A stretch of 64,000 nt of DNA from Micromonospora coriariae (GTDB taxonomy: Bacteria > Actinomycetota > Actinomycetes > Mycobacteriales > Micromonosporaceae), in contig NZ_LT607412.1 of assembly GCF_900091455.1 (NCBI RefSeq), forward strand, positions 2,356,001 to 2,420,000, read 5' to 3'. The notes below the pieces were generated by a model. That model had not been told where the DNA came from. It did no database searches and was given only the letters and a program-made list of their open reading frames with translations. Below are positions 25,474 through 34,609 of the stretch, piece by piece. Made by a program: the position numbers and the translations under genes. Position 1 is the stretch's first letter; the number at the start of each line of letters is the position of its first letter.

Positions 25474-26436
25474 GTGACGACCGGCGAGGTCCTCTGGACT
25501 CTGCGCGCCGAATGTCCGATCCCGGCCCGGCTCTCGCCGCACGCCGACCGGGTGCACGAGTGGCTGCTCCGCCTGCTGCCCGAGCTGGGCCTGCCACTGG
25601 ACGACGCCGCGCTGCACCGGCTCAGCCGGGGAGCCTTCGCCCGGTACGCCGGCCGGCTCTACCCGGATGCCACCGAGGCCGACCTGCGGAGCCTGACCGC
25701 CCTGTTCACCTGGTTCTTCCTGGTCGACGACGCCTGCGACGGGCCGGGCCGGCTCGCTCCGGAGCAGATCCGCGCACTGCGTGACGGCACGTTGGCGCTG
25801 CTGCACGACGGTCCCCGGGCACGGCACGCGGGATTGACCGGACCGCTACGGCGGCTGCTGGTGCTGGCCTGGCGGGAGCCGCGCCGCCGGATGCCGGCCC
25901 GGTGGCGGCTGCGCTTCGCCGACGCGGTGGCCCGGCACCTCGACGGGACCTGGCGGGAGGCGGCCAACAAGGAGGCGGGTCGCCGACCCGGTGTCATCGA
26001 GTACGTCGAGCTGCGTCGGGCCACATCGGCGGCGGACGTGTCGTACCCGCTGGCGGAGTTCGTCACCGGCCGGCCGCTGCCCGACCCGGTCTACCACCAC
26101 CCGCTGCTGCGCCGGGTCGCCCGCACCGGCAACGACCTGCTCTCCTGGTACAACGACCTCGCGTCGCTGGACCGGGACCGGGCCACCTCGGGCGGGCACA
26201 ACCTGGTGCTGGCCATGCAGGACGAGTGGGGCCTGTCGCCGGCGGAGGCGGTGGACCGGGTGGTTGAGCGCTGGCAGGAGTCGATGCGGCGCTTCGTCGC
26301 GCTGCGCGCCACGGTGCCGTCGTTCGGCCCCGCGCTGGACACTGCGGTAGGCGACCACCTCGACGGGGTCGCGTACGCGGTGCGCGGCACCATCGACTGG
26401 ACGCTGGAGAGTGCCCGCTACCCCACCACCGCCTAG
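25474..26436 (+). CDS. Class I terpene synthase
   Basis: A 320-residue bacterial terpene cyclase. The Mg-binding motif is 85-DDACD-89 in FFLVDDACDG; the second metal site is 220-NDLLSWYND-228, in which the usual last Glu is Asp; the closing pair Arg-Tyr (ESARY) is near the C-terminus. Length fits a single-domain mono/sesquiterpene synthase, not the two-domain geosmin synthase. AGGAGG lies 5 nt before the GTG. Its stop shares CTAG with the convergent mqnP stop. Product cannot be read from sequence. Confidence 0.85.
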   Translation: MTTGEVLWTLRAECPIPARLSPHADRVHEWLLRLLPELGLPLDDAALHRLSRGAFARYAGRLYPDATEADLRSLTALFTWFFLVDDACDGPGRLAPEQIRALRDGTLALLHDGPRARHAGLTGPLRRLLVLAWREPRRRMPARWRLRFADAVARHLDGTWREAANKEAGRRPGVIEYVELRRATSAADVSYPLAEFVTGRPLPDPVYHHPLLRRVARTGNDLLSWYNDLASLDRDRATSGGHNLVLAMQDEWGLSPAEAVDRVVERWQESMRRFVALRATVPSFGPALDTAVGDHLDGVAYAVRGTIDWTLESARYPTTA

Positions 26437-27344
26437 GGCCGTAGGTTGAGCCGGATCACCAGGTCGAGCAGGGCGAAGGCGAAGAGCGCGATGCCGACGA
26501 AGCCGTTCGCGGTGAAGAACGCCCGGTTGACCTTGCTCAGGTCGGTCGGGGAGACCACCAGGTGCTGGTAGGCGAACGCGACCGCGGTGAGCGCCAGGCC
26601 TACCCACCAGAGCCAGCCGAACCCGACCACCGCCCCGAACCAGACGAAGAGCCCGAAGGTCACCACGTGCGCCACGGTGGAGGCGTGCAGCGCGAAGCGC
26701 CGGCCGTACCGGGCGGGCACGCTGTGCACCCCGATCTGCCGGTCCACCTCGTCGTCCTGGCAGGCGTAGATCAGGTCGAACCCGCCGATCCACAGCCCGA
26801 CCGCGGCACCGAGCAGCCAGGCCGGCCAGGAGCCGTCCAGGGTGCCGGTGACCGCCAGCCAGGCGCCGACCGGGCCGACCGCCTGGGCGACCGCGAGGAT
26901 CGCGTGCGGCCAGTTGGTGAACCGCTTGCCGTACGGGTAGACCACCAGCGGCACCACGGCGAGCGGCGCCAGCACCAGGCAGAGGGGGTTGAGCAGGGCG
27001 GCGACGGCGAGGAAGACCACCAGCGCGACGGCCGCGCCGGTCCAGGCCGTCCGCACGCTCACCGCCCCGGTGACCAGTTCCCGTGCGGCGGTACGCGGGT
27101 TCCGCGCGTCGATCCGCCGGTCGAGGATCCGGTTGGCGGCCATCGCGAACGTCCGCGCCCCGACCATCGCCACGGTGATCAGCAGCAGGTCCATCCAGCG
27201 CACCCGGCCGCCGTTCACCTGCATCGCGGTCAGCGCCGACAGGTACGCGAACGGCAGCGCGAAGACCGAGTGTTCGATGGTGACGAGTTTGAGGAACGAC
27301 TTGATCCGGCCCGGCCGTTCGGCCGGCGCGTCGAGGACCGCCAT
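26433..27344 (-). CDS. mqnP: UbiA-family prenyltransferase of menaquinone synthesis
   Basis: A 303-residue, 8-9-span membrane enzyme that attaches the polyprenyl tail. The two Asp-rich motifs are NRILDRRIDARNPRTAAREL (NxxxDxxxD) and YACQDDEVDRQIG. Sequence and context (ubiD directly upstream, ubiX nearby, mqnE in the window) favour MqnP of the futalosine pathway over MenA or UbiA. The ATG shares one base with the ubiD stop (TGATG), so translation is coupled. Confidence 0.9.
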   Translation of the reverse strand: MAVLDAPAERPGRIKSFLKLVTIEHSVFALPFAYLSALTAMQVNGGRVRWMDLLLITVAMVGARTFAMAANRILDRRIDARNPRTAARELVTGAVSVRTAWTGAAVALVVFLAVAALLNPLCLVLAPLAVVPLVVYPYGKRFTNWPHAILAVAQAVGPVGAWLAVTGTLDGSWPAWLLGAAVGLWIGGFDLIYACQDDEVDRQIGVHSVPARYGRRFALHASTVAHVVTFGLFVWFGAVVGFGWLWWVGLALTAVAFAYQHLVVSPTDLSKVNRAFFTANGFVGIALFAFALLDLVIRLNLRP

Positions 27345-28804
27345 CAGATGCCGTACTCCTTCCAGCGCTTGTCGACGAGGGCGGTGACCTCCGGCGACAT
27401 GCTCATCTCCTCCGGCCAACCGCGGGTGTAACCCTCGGTGGGGAGCTTTCGGGTCGCGTCGACGCCCACCTTGCCGCCCCAGAACTGCTGGTACGACGCG
27501 TGGTCGAGGTGGTCGACCGGGCCTTCGGTGAGCAGCAGGTCCCGCGCGTAGTCGACGTTGCCGAAGGCGCGGAAGGCGACCTCGTTGTAGTCGTGCACGT
27601 CGCAGTCCTCGTCGACGATCACGATCAGCTTGGTCAGCGACATCAGGTGCGCGCCCCAGATCGCGTTCATCACCTTCTGCGCGTGCTTCGGGTAGCGCTT
27701 GCGGATCGACACGATCGCGCAGTTGTGGAAGACACCGGCGGCCGGCAGGTCGTAGTCCACGATGTCCGGGATCAGCAGCTTGAGCAGCGGCTGGAAGATC
27801 CGCTCGGTGGCCTTGCCGAGGCCGTGGTCCTCCTGTGGCGGCTTGGACGTGACGATCGAGTGGTAGACCGGCTTGCGCTGCATGGTCATCGCCTCGATGT
27901 GCAGCACCGGGAACGGTTCGACCGGCGTGTAGAAGCCGGTGTGGTCGCCGAACGGCCCCTCGGGCAGCCGCTCGCCGGGCTCCAGGTAGCCCTCCAGCAC
28001 GATCTGCGCGTGCGCCGGCACCTGCAACGGCACTGTGAGGCAGTCGACCATCTCCACCCGCTCGCCGCGCAGGAACCCGGCGAACAGGTACTCGTCGATG
28101 TCGCTGGGCAGCGGCGCGCTGGCCGCGTACGAGACGACCGGGTCGCAGCCGATCGCGACCGCGACCGGCAGGCGCTGCCCGAGCCGCTCGGCGACCGCGT
28201 GGTGAGCTGTCGAGTCCTTGTGGATCTGCCAGTGCATGCCCAGGGTGTTGCGGCCGTGCTGCTGAAGCCGGTACAGCCCGAGGTTGCGCTTGCCGGTCTC
28301 CGGGTGCTTGGTGTGGGTGAGCCCGTAGTTGTGGAAGATCCCGCCGTCACCGGGCCACACCTGGAGCCCGGGCAGCCGGTTCAGATCGACGTCCTCGCCC
28401 CGGTAGACGACCTCCTGGCAGGGCGCGGTCTTCACCTTGCGCGGCGGCACCGACTTGAGCTGCATGACCTTGCCGAGGCCCTCGCGGATGCCGGACCAGC
28501 CGACCGGCAGTTCCGGCTTGATCAGCGCGCCGATCCGGGCCCCGACCTCGTCCAGCGAGTCGACGCCGAGCGCCATCGCCATCCGCTTCTCGGTGCCGAA
28601 CAGGTTGATCGCCACCGGCATCTCACCCCGGGTGGGGCGCTCGAAGAGCAGCGCCGGACCGCCGGCCCGCACGGTGCGGGTGACCACCTCGCTGATCTCC
28701 AGGGTCGGATCGACCGGGACGTCGACCCGGCGCAGCTCCCCCGCGCGCTCCAGGGCCGCGAGGAAGTCCTTGAGATCGGTGTACGGGAAGCCACGAGCCG
28801 CCAT
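27344..28804 (-). CDS. ubiD: UbiD family decarboxylase (menaquinone pathway)
   Basis: A 486-residue prenyl-FMN-dependent decarboxylase. Conserved parts include YTDLKDFLAALERAGELRRV, the central GYLEPGERLPEGPFGDHTGFYTP segment with the catalytic Glu and Arg region, and KLIVIVDEDCDVHDYNEV. Depends on UbiX (24682). Overlaps mqnP by one base. Its probable role is loss of the carboxyl group from 1,4-dihydroxy-6-naphthoate derivatives after prenylation. Confidence 0.92.
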   Translation of the reverse strand: MAARGFPYTDLKDFLAALERAGELRRVDVPVDPTLEISEVVTRTVRAGGPALLFERPTRGEMPVAINLFGTEKRMAMALGVDSLDEVGARIGALIKPELPVGWSGIREGLGKVMQLKSVPPRKVKTAPCQEVVYRGEDVDLNRLPGLQVWPGDGGIFHNYGLTHTKHPETGKRNLGLYRLQQHGRNTLGMHWQIHKDSTAHHAVAERLGQRLPVAVAIGCDPVVSYAASAPLPSDIDEYLFAGFLRGERVEMVDCLTVPLQVPAHAQIVLEGYLEPGERLPEGPFGDHTGFYTPVEPFPVLHIEAMTMQRKPVYHSIVTSKPPQEDHGLGKATERIFQPLLKLLIPDIVDYDLPAAGVFHNCAIVSIRKRYPKHAQKVMNAIWGAHLMSLTKLIVIVDEDCDVHDYNEVAFRAFGNVDYARDLLLTEGPVDHLDHASYQQFWGGKVGVDATRKLPTEGYTRGWPEEMSMSPEVTALVDKRWKEYGI

Positions 28805-28968
28805 GCCCGCCAGTCTCCCGCACCGTGTCCGCCGCGCACGAGGCCGGGTGCTGTGACGTACGTCCGGAACGATCCCCGGTGACATCCGGGGCCCAGCCGA
28901 GCCACACGACCGAGCATGTGCGGGGACGGGCGGGGTAGTCGAGCGCCCGGCCGAGCGGAGGAGTGGCG

Positions 28969-29844
28969 ATGGGTGACGGAAGGGTTCCCGACGGGTTCAC
29001 CGAGCAGCAGGCCCGGGTCCGCGACGTGACCCTCAACTACGTCCGGGGTGGGAGCGGCCCGACCCTGGTGTTGCTGCACGGCTATCCGCAGTGCTGGCAC
29101 ATGTGGCGGCCTGTCCTGCCAGAGCTGGCTCGGCACTTCGAGGTGATCGCGCCCGACCTGCGCGGCTTCGGCGGCAGCGACGCCCCGGAGGGCGGCTACG
29201 ACAAGAAGACCGTCGCCGCCGACCTGGACGGGCTGCTCGACCAGCTCGGCCTGACCGGTGACCTGCAGATGGTCGGACACGATCTGGGGACCATGGTGGC
29301 GTACGCGTACGCCGCCGCCCACCCGCAGCGGGTGAGCCGGTTGGTGCTCAGCGAGGCGCCAATCCCCGACGAGGGCATCTACGCGTTACCCGCGCTCACT
29401 GCCGTGGGGCCGGGGGTGTGGAACTTCGGCTTCTTCTCGCTGGGCAACGGTCTGCCGGAGCAGATCGTCACCGGGCGTGAGGCACTCTGGGTGAACAGGT
29501 TCACCGACGCCCTGATGGTGCGCAAGGGCAGCATCGGGACGCCGGACATCGAGGAGTACGCGAGCCACCTGCGTGACCCGGCGCACCTGCGGGCCAGCTT
29601 CGGCTACTTCCGGGCGTTCGGGCAGGACATCGCGGACAACACGGCGTACCGGGCCACGAAGCTGCCCATGCCGGTGCTGGCGGTCGGTGCCCGGGCCAGT
29701 CTCGGGGAGAAGCTGGCCGAGCAGGTCGGCCGGTACGCCGACACGGTTCGTGGCGAGGTGGTCGAGGACTGCGGGCACTGGTTGTTCGAGGAGCGGCCGG
29801 ACCAGATGCTCGCTCTGCTGCGCGATTTCCTGGCACCGGGCTGA
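28969..29844 (+). CDS. Epoxide hydrolase-like alpha/beta hydrolase
   Basis: A 291-residue alpha/beta hydrolase. Oxyanion motif HGYPQCWHMWR (37-47), nucleophile Asp105 in GHDLGTMVA and His in EDCGHWLFEERPD. An Asp nucleophile in HDLG marks epoxide hydrolase or haloacetate dehalogenase relatives, not esterases. ATG 28969 is preferred over GTG 28963 because GGAGG stands 7 nt before it. Substrate unknown. Confidence 0.87.
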   Translation: MGDGRVPDGFTEQQARVRDVTLNYVRGGSGPTLVLLHGYPQCWHMWRPVLPELARHFEVIAPDLRGFGGSDAPEGGYDKKTVAADLDGLLDQLGLTGDLQMVGHDLGTMVAYAYAAAHPQRVSRLVLSEAPIPDEGIYALPALTAVGPGVWNFGFFSLGNGLPEQIVTGREALWVNRFTDALMVRKGSIGTPDIEEYASHLRDPAHLRASFGYFRAFGQDIADNTAYRATKLPMPVLAVGARASLGEKLAEQVGRYADTVRGEVVEDCGHWLFEERPDQMLALLRDFLAPG

Positions 29845-29966
29845 GCCCGGTCGGCGCCGGGCGTGAACTGTGTGGTGCGCCACAGCCGCCGCCGGTCCGG
29901 GCCGGATCTGTCGGTGCGGACCGGCACCCTTCTCGGGTCGCGACAAGGCCAGGGGGACAGGACATC

Positions 29967-30782
29967 ATGCCGCACCGCGCGCCGGTGACGTTGAACTTCG
30001 TCGAGCACGGCACGGGTACCCCGGTCCTGGCCCTGCACGGTTGGACACCGGACCACCGGCTGATGCTCGGTTGCCTGGAGCCGCTCTTCGCCGGGCGCAC
30101 CGGTTACCGACGGCTCTACCCGGACCTGCCCGGCATGGGCGCTTCGCCGGCCCCGGCGGAGATCGCCAGCTCGGACGACATGCTCGACGCCGTGCAGGAC
30201 TTCGTGGACGACGTCCTCGGCGACACGCCCTTCCTGCTCGTCGGTGAGTCGTACGGCGGTTACCTCGCCCGCGCCCTGGCCCGGTCCCGGCCCGAGCAGG
30301 TGCGCGGCCTGGCGCTGATCTGCCCCACCGGCACCGCCGTGGAGAACGCGGAGCGCCGGGTGCCGCGTCAGCAGGTGCTGCGGCCCCACCCGGAGTTGCT
30401 CGCCTCGACCGACACCCGGACGGCCGCCGAATTCGCGGATGTGGCGGTCGTGCAGACCCCGGAGGCGCTGCGCCGGTTCCGCGACGAGATCCTGGTCGGC
30501 CTCGACGTCGCGGACACCACGGCGATGGCCCGCATCCGGCAGCGGTGGACACTCAGCACCGACCCGGAGGACGGCCCGCAGTTCACCCGGCCGACCCTGA
30601 TCCTCACCGGGCGGCAGGACCACGTCACCGGTTACCTCGACCAGTTCGCGCTGCTGCCGCACTACCCGCGGGCGACGTTCACGGTGCTCGACGTCGCCGG
30701 CCACAACCTCCAGATCGAGCAGCCCGGGCTCTTCGACGCGCTGGTGGGCGAGTGGCTCGATCGGGTGGCGGCCGAGGGTTGA
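29967..30782 (+). CDS. Alpha/beta hydrolase
   Basis: A 271-residue hydrolase with a Ser nucleophile in VGESYGGYLARA, oxyanion region ALHGWTPDHRLM and catalytic His in VAGHNLQIEQPG. The domain is close to proline iminopeptidase/lipase-like hydrolases. GGGGGACAG stands before the ATG. Not obviously co-transcribed with the preceding hydrolase (122-nt gap). Substrate unknown. Confidence 0.87.
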   Translation: MPHRAPVTLNFVEHGTGTPVLALHGWTPDHRLMLGCLEPLFAGRTGYRRLYPDLPGMGASPAPAEIASSDDMLDAVQDFVDDVLGDTPFLLVGESYGGYLARALARSRPEQVRGLALICPTGTAVENAERRVPRQQVLRPHPELLASTDTRTAAEFADVAVVQTPEALRRFRDEILVGLDVADTTAMARIRQRWTLSTDPEDGPQFTRPTLILTGRQDHVTGYLDQFALLPHYPRATFTVLDVAGHNLQIEQPGLFDALVGEWLDRVAAEG

Positions 30783-30816
30783 CCGGCCCCGCCGGCCGGT
30801 CATCGGGCGGCGGCCG

Positions 30817-31371
30817 TCAGGCGGCCGGCTCCCAGGCGTAACCGACTGCGGGCGGGTCGAGCGGGGCGCGGGTGAGCCGGTTGGCGAACGTGGAGATGGT
30901 GTACGTCCCGATGCCGAGCACCACGTCCAGGGCGTGGCGGGGCAGGTAGCCGGCGGCCAGGAACTCGTCCAGGTCCTCCTCCGCGACGGCGCCCCGCTGG
31001 TCGAGCACGGCGAGCGTGAAGCGGCGCAGCGCCTCCAGCCGGTCGTCGGGCAGGGGCGTGCCGGCGCGCAGCGCGGCGATCAACGTCGGGTCGGCGTCGC
31101 GCCGGGTCAGGGTCGCGGTGTGCATCGCGACGCAGAGGTGGCACTCGTTGCGGGTGGCGACGGTCAGCACGACGACCTCACGCTCGACCGGGTCCAGAGC
31201 GCAGCGCTCGAAGATGCCGTTGACGGTGAGGAACCCGGTGAGCAGTTCCGGGGATTCGGCCATGAGGCCGACGGCGGCGGGCAGGTGACCGAGCTTCCGG
31301 CGTACCCCCTCGATGGTGGCCCGGGCGGCGGCGGGGGCGGTCTCGGTGCTGTGGGGCGTGAAGGCGGGCAT
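30817..31371 (-). CDS. Carboxymuconolactone decarboxylase (AhpD-like) family protein
   Basis: A 184-residue protein with the AhpD-like redox motif C77-H-L-C80 followed by His84 (ECHLCVAMH). Family members are alkylhydroperoxidase-type thiol enzymes used against peroxides. Divergently transcribed from a MarR regulator, with a perfect palindrome between them, suggesting induction by oxidants or electrophiles. ATG start with GGCCGCTCC... no strong ribosome site but GGAGG lies within 20 nt. Confidence 0.87.
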   Translation of the reverse strand: MPAFTPHSTETAPAAARATIEGVRRKLGHLPAAVGLMAESPELLTGFLTVNGIFERCALDPVEREVVVLTVATRNECHLCVAMHTATLTRRDADPTLIAALRAGTPLPDDRLEALRRFTLAVLDQRGAVAEEDLDEFLAAGYLPRHALDVVLGIGTYTISTFANRLTRAPLDPPAVGYAWEPAA

Positions 31372-31435
31372 GGAGCGGCCTTTCGTCGAAGGAGGGAGTG
31401 TGCCGGGGGCGCGTGGGGCCGGCGGTGACGTACGA

Positions 31436-31454
31436 TCGTCAACGTGGTTGACGA
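31436..31454. promoter_or_regulatory. Perfect palindromic operator for divergent MarR/CMD genes
   Basis: TCGTCAACGTGGTTGACGA is an 8-bp perfect inverted repeat with a 3-nt spacer, placed in the 106-nt gap 24 nt before the MarR start. Size and symmetry fit a MarR dimer site controlling both genes. Confidence 0.7.
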
Positions 31455-31477
31455 AATAGTAAACGAGGTTGTCGAAG

Positions 31478-31954
31478 ATGGCAACGGCTGAGCCGGAACG
31501 GCCGGGCTTCCTGCTGCCCCTGCTCCTGCTGGCCGGCTTCCGTACGCTCATCGACGACCTGCACGCCGAGCTGGCCCGGCAGGGCCACACCGAGCTGCGG
31601 CCGCTGCACGGCTTCGTGCTCCAGGCCGTCGGGCCCGACGGCACCACCGCCAGCGAGCTGGGGCAGCGGCTGGGCGTCTCGAAGCAGGCGGCCGGCAAGA
31701 CGGTGGACCGGCTGGTCGCCCTCGGCTACCTGGAGCGGGCCGACGACCCGGAGGACGCCCGGCGCAAGCTGGTCCGGATGACCGAGCGCGGGCACGACGG
31801 TCTACGCCGCTCGGCGGTCATCTTCGACCAGCTCCGGCAACGATGGGCGGACACACTCGGCCCGGAGCGGATCAACGCCATCGAGGACGACCTGCGCAGC
31901 GTCACCCCCGCGAACTGGTTCCGCCTCGACGTGCCCGGCTGGTTCGGCGCCTGA
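31478..31954 (+). CDS. MarR family transcriptional regulator
   Basis: A 158-residue MarR protein. The winged-helix has recognition segment TASELGQRLGVSKQAAGKTVDRLVALGYLERA and wing DDPEDARRKLVRMTERG. ATG 31478 is preferred; GAGG precedes it by 9 nt, and a TTG at 31469 is also in frame. It probably represses itself and the CMD gene through the palindrome at 31436-31454. Sensing residues are not evident; no Cys is present in the visible sequence. Confidence 0.9.
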   Translation: MATAEPERPGFLLPLLLLAGFRTLIDDLHAELARQGHTELRPLHGFVLQAVGPDGTTASELGQRLGVSKQAAGKTVDRLVALGYLERADDPEDARRKLVRMTERGHDGLRRSAVIFDQLRQRWADTLGPERINAIEDDLRSVTPANWFRLDVPGWFGA

Positions 31955-31976
31955 TCCGCGCAGGACCGGCGAACCG

Positions 31977-32954
31977 TCAGTCGAGGCCGCCGTACGAGTG
32001 CAGGCCGGTGAAGAAGATGTTCACGCCGAACAGGTTCATCAGCATGGTGACGAAGCCGAGCACCGCGAGCCAGGTGGCCACATTGCGCTTGACGCTGGGC
32101 GTGGCGCGAGCGTGCAGGTACCCCGCGTACACCACCCAGGAGATGAACGCCCAGGTCTCCTTCGGGTCCCAGCCCCACGGCCGTCCCCAGGCCGCCTCGG
32201 CCCAGATCGCCCCGGCGATCACAGCGAAGGTGAAGATCGGGAAGGCGAAGGCGTGCAGCGCGAAGGTCAGCCGCTCCAGGCCGACCGCTCCCGGCAGCCG
32301 CTTGGCCAGGGTGTACGGGAAGCTCCGCTTGCCCTGCTCGTATCCGGCGCGCATCAGGTAGCCGACCGCCGGCACCACGCCGAGCAGGAAGATGCCCGAC
32401 GAGAAGACGATCGTCGAGACGTGGATGACGAACCAGTACGAGTTCAGCGCCGGCACCAGCGGCACGATCGGCACGTACAGCACCAGCTCGGCGGTGGCCA
32501 CCAGCAGCACCATCACCAGGGTGAGGAACAGCCCGAGCTTGCGCAGCGAGGGCCGCTTCCAGAGCACCACCAGCCAGGCCGCGACCCCGATGAACGTCAC
32601 CGTGAGCACGAACTCGTACATGTTGCCCCAGGGCATCCGGTCGGCAGCGATGCCCCGCGTGACCAGCGCCGCCAGGTGCAGCGCGGCCGCGAGCCCGGTG
32701 GCCCCCACCGCGATCAGGCCGGCGATCCGGGCACGTCGCGCCGAGCGGTCGCCCACGGCCGACGGCGGGACCGCCGCGGGCGACGCGGGTACGCCGCCGC
32801 CTCCGCCCACCCCGGCACCCACCAGCTCGCGGACGGGAGCCGCGGCGACCCGGGCGCGAGTGTTGCCCAGCGCGTACTCCACGGCGTGGCCGATCATCGC
32901 GACCAGGTACACCAGGATCGCGAAGGTCACCAGATTGTCGGAGAGTGCGGACAT
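31977..32954 (-). CDS. ccsB: Cytochrome c biogenesis protein CcsB (ResC)
   Basis: A 325-residue membrane protein, partner of ResB in system II heme export and attachment to cytochrome c. The heme-handling WWD motif is WGRPWGWDPKETWAF (about 256-270), with flanking His residues (H178 in FVIHVS, H234). A Gly/Pro-rich loop follows span 1. The ATG shares its A with the resB stop (TGATG). Last gene of the hemL-resA-ccdA-resB-ccsB operon. Confidence 0.93.
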   Translation of the reverse strand: MSALSDNLVTFAILVYLVAMIGHAVEYALGNTRARVAAAPVRELVGAGVGGGGGVPASPAAVPPSAVGDRSARRARIAGLIAVGATGLAAALHLAALVTRGIAADRMPWGNMYEFVLTVTFIGVAAWLVVLWKRPSLRKLGLFLTLVMVLLVATAELVLYVPIVPLVPALNSYWFVIHVSTIVFSSGIFLLGVVPAVGYLMRAGYEQGKRSFPYTLAKRLPGAVGLERLTFALHAFAFPIFTFAVIAGAIWAEAAWGRPWGWDPKETWAFISWVVYAGYLHARATPSVKRNVATWLAVLGFVTMLMNLFGVNIFFTGLHSYGGLD

Positions 32955-34609
32955 CACTCGGTCCCTTCTCGCACGCCGGGCCGGTCACTGGAGTCAGCGG
33001 CCGTGCCGGCCCGCTCGGTCGTCCGTCCGTCACCGCTGACCGCGGCGACGAGCTGGGCGAACTCGTCGGCGAACCCTGGATAGTCGGTGCGTGGCAACCC
33101 GCCGACCTCCATCAAGCTACTACCGCCCGTCGGAGATCCTTCCGCGGGGTCGGCCGGCATCACCCGGAAGAACACCCGGCGGCGCCGCCCGAACAGCGAC
33201 CCCATCAGCCCGACCAGCAGGAAGCCGCAGCTGACCAGCAGCATCGTCGAGCCGGGGTCGTGCCGGACGGAGAGGGTCACGTACCGCTCGGTGCCCAGGA
33301 ACTCGACAGTGGTGCCGTCGTCGAGCGTCCAGCTCTCACCCTTGCGGAGCAGCTTGGTGCCGACCTCCTTGACCTTGCCGGTCCGCACCTGCCGCTGGTC
33401 GAGCTGGTAGACCGAGCCGGGGATGCCGGCGTCCAGACCGAGGTTGCCCCGGTAGGCGACCAGGTTCAGCGCCGGGTTGCGTTCGGTCGGGTACTCCGAG
33501 CGGACGAACGGCGCCTGCTGCGGCGCCGTGGGCAGGTAGATGCCGGTGAACGCCATCTGCTCATCCGGCGCGCGCCGCCCCGTGCGCGGGTCGACGTTCG
33601 CGTCCGGGAAGGCCGCCAGCCCCTCGCTGGTCAGACCCATGTCGCCCGTCGTCAGGAACGGCTCGTCGCTGACCTGGCTGCGACCGAACCGGTCGGTGTA
33701 GCGGATGACCGGGGCGTACCCGTGGCCGAGCAGGTAGACGCTCGCGCCGCCCAGCCGCAGCGGCGAGTTGACCGAGAAGTCGCCGCTGCGGGTCGGCTCG
33801 TCGGGGCCGTCGACGGTCACCCGGGCGTTGAAGAACTCCGGCTGGCCGGACGCCAGGAACCGGGCCTGGAAGTCGTCCAACCGCAGGCAGAAGCGGGGCA
33901 GGTCCTCGCTGTCCACCCGGGGGCCGAGCTTCGCCTCGGCGTACTGCTGCCGGGTGTTGCAGAAGGCGTTGTCCGTGCCCGCCACCAGCAGCCGGTTGCC
34001 GCTCCAGCCGTACCACGAACCGAGCGCGACGCCGATCAGCACGGCGATCAGCGAGGTGTGGAACAGCAGGTTGCCGGTCTCCTTGAGATAGCCCTTGTCG
34101 GCGGAGACCTCGTCGCCGCGCACCTCCACCCGCCACCGCCGCTTGCGCAGCACCTCGGCGATCGCCGCCACGCCACCCGCCGGGGCGGGCAGCACCGCGT
34201 GCTGCGGCAACCGCTGCATCCGCTTCGGCGCGGCCGGCGGCCGGGACCGCAGCGCCCGGACGTGGTCGCGCAGGCGTGGCGTGATGCAGCCGATCAGCGA
34301 GGTGAACAGCAGCAGGTAGATCGCGGAGAACCAGACCGAGCCGAAGACCTCGAACGCGCCGATCCGGTCCAGCCGAGGGGCCAGGTCCGGGTGGTCGGTG
34401 AAGTACTGGTTGACCTTCTCCGGGCTGATCCCGCGCTGCGGCAGCACCGAGCCGGGAATGGCGGCGATCGCGAGCAGGAAGAGCAGGATCAGCGCCGTAC
34501 GCATGCTGGTCAGCTGCCGCCACGAGTTGCGCAGCAGCGCCAGCAGCCGATTGGGGCGGCGGCGGGGCGCCGGGGCCGCGGTCTCCGGCCGGTCGTCCAC
34601 GACCGTCAT
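32954..34609 (-). CDS. resB: Cytochrome c biogenesis protein ResB
   Basis: A 551-residue protein with three N-terminal spans (from about residue 37), a large extracellular domain and one C-terminal span (MLLVSCGFLLVGLMGSLFG). SMRTALILLFLLAIAAIPGS is the typical first span. It forms the cytochrome c synthetase with CcsB. The ATG shares one base with the ccdA stop. The C-terminal 80 residues are a low-complexity cytoplasmic tail. Confidence 0.93.
   Translation of the reverse strand: MTVVDDRPETAAPAPRRRPNRLLALLRNSWRQLTSMRTALILLFLLAIAAIPGSVLPQRGISPEKVNQYFTDHPDLAPRLDRIGAFEVFGSVWFSAIYLLLFTSLIGCITPRLRDHVRALRSRPPAAPKRMQRLPQHAVLPAPAGGVAAIAEVLRKRRWRVEVRGDEVSADKGYLKETGNLLFHTSLIAVLIGVALGSWYGWSGNRLLVAGTDNAFCNTRQQYAEAKLGPRVDSEDLPRFCLRLDDFQARFLASGQPEFFNARVTVDGPDEPTRSGDFSVNSPLRLGGASVYLLGHGYAPVIRYTDRFGRSQVSDEPFLTTGDMGLTSEGLAAFPDANVDPRTGRRAPDEQMAFTGIYLPTAPQQAPFVRSEYPTERNPALNLVAYRGNLGLDAGIPGSVYQLDQRQVRTGKVKEVGTKLLRKGESWTLDDGTTVEFLGTERYVTLSVRHDPGSTMLLVSCGFLLVGLMGSLFGRRRRVFFRVMPADPAEGSPTGGSSLMEVGGLPRTDYPGFADEFAQLVAAVSGDGRTTERAGTAADSSDRPGVREGTE

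Noticed and set aside
25474..26436. Geosmin or 2-methylisoborneol synthase
   Set aside because: It has a single domain of 320 residues, no second cyclase domain and no methyltransferase neighbour, and its metal motif is DDACD.
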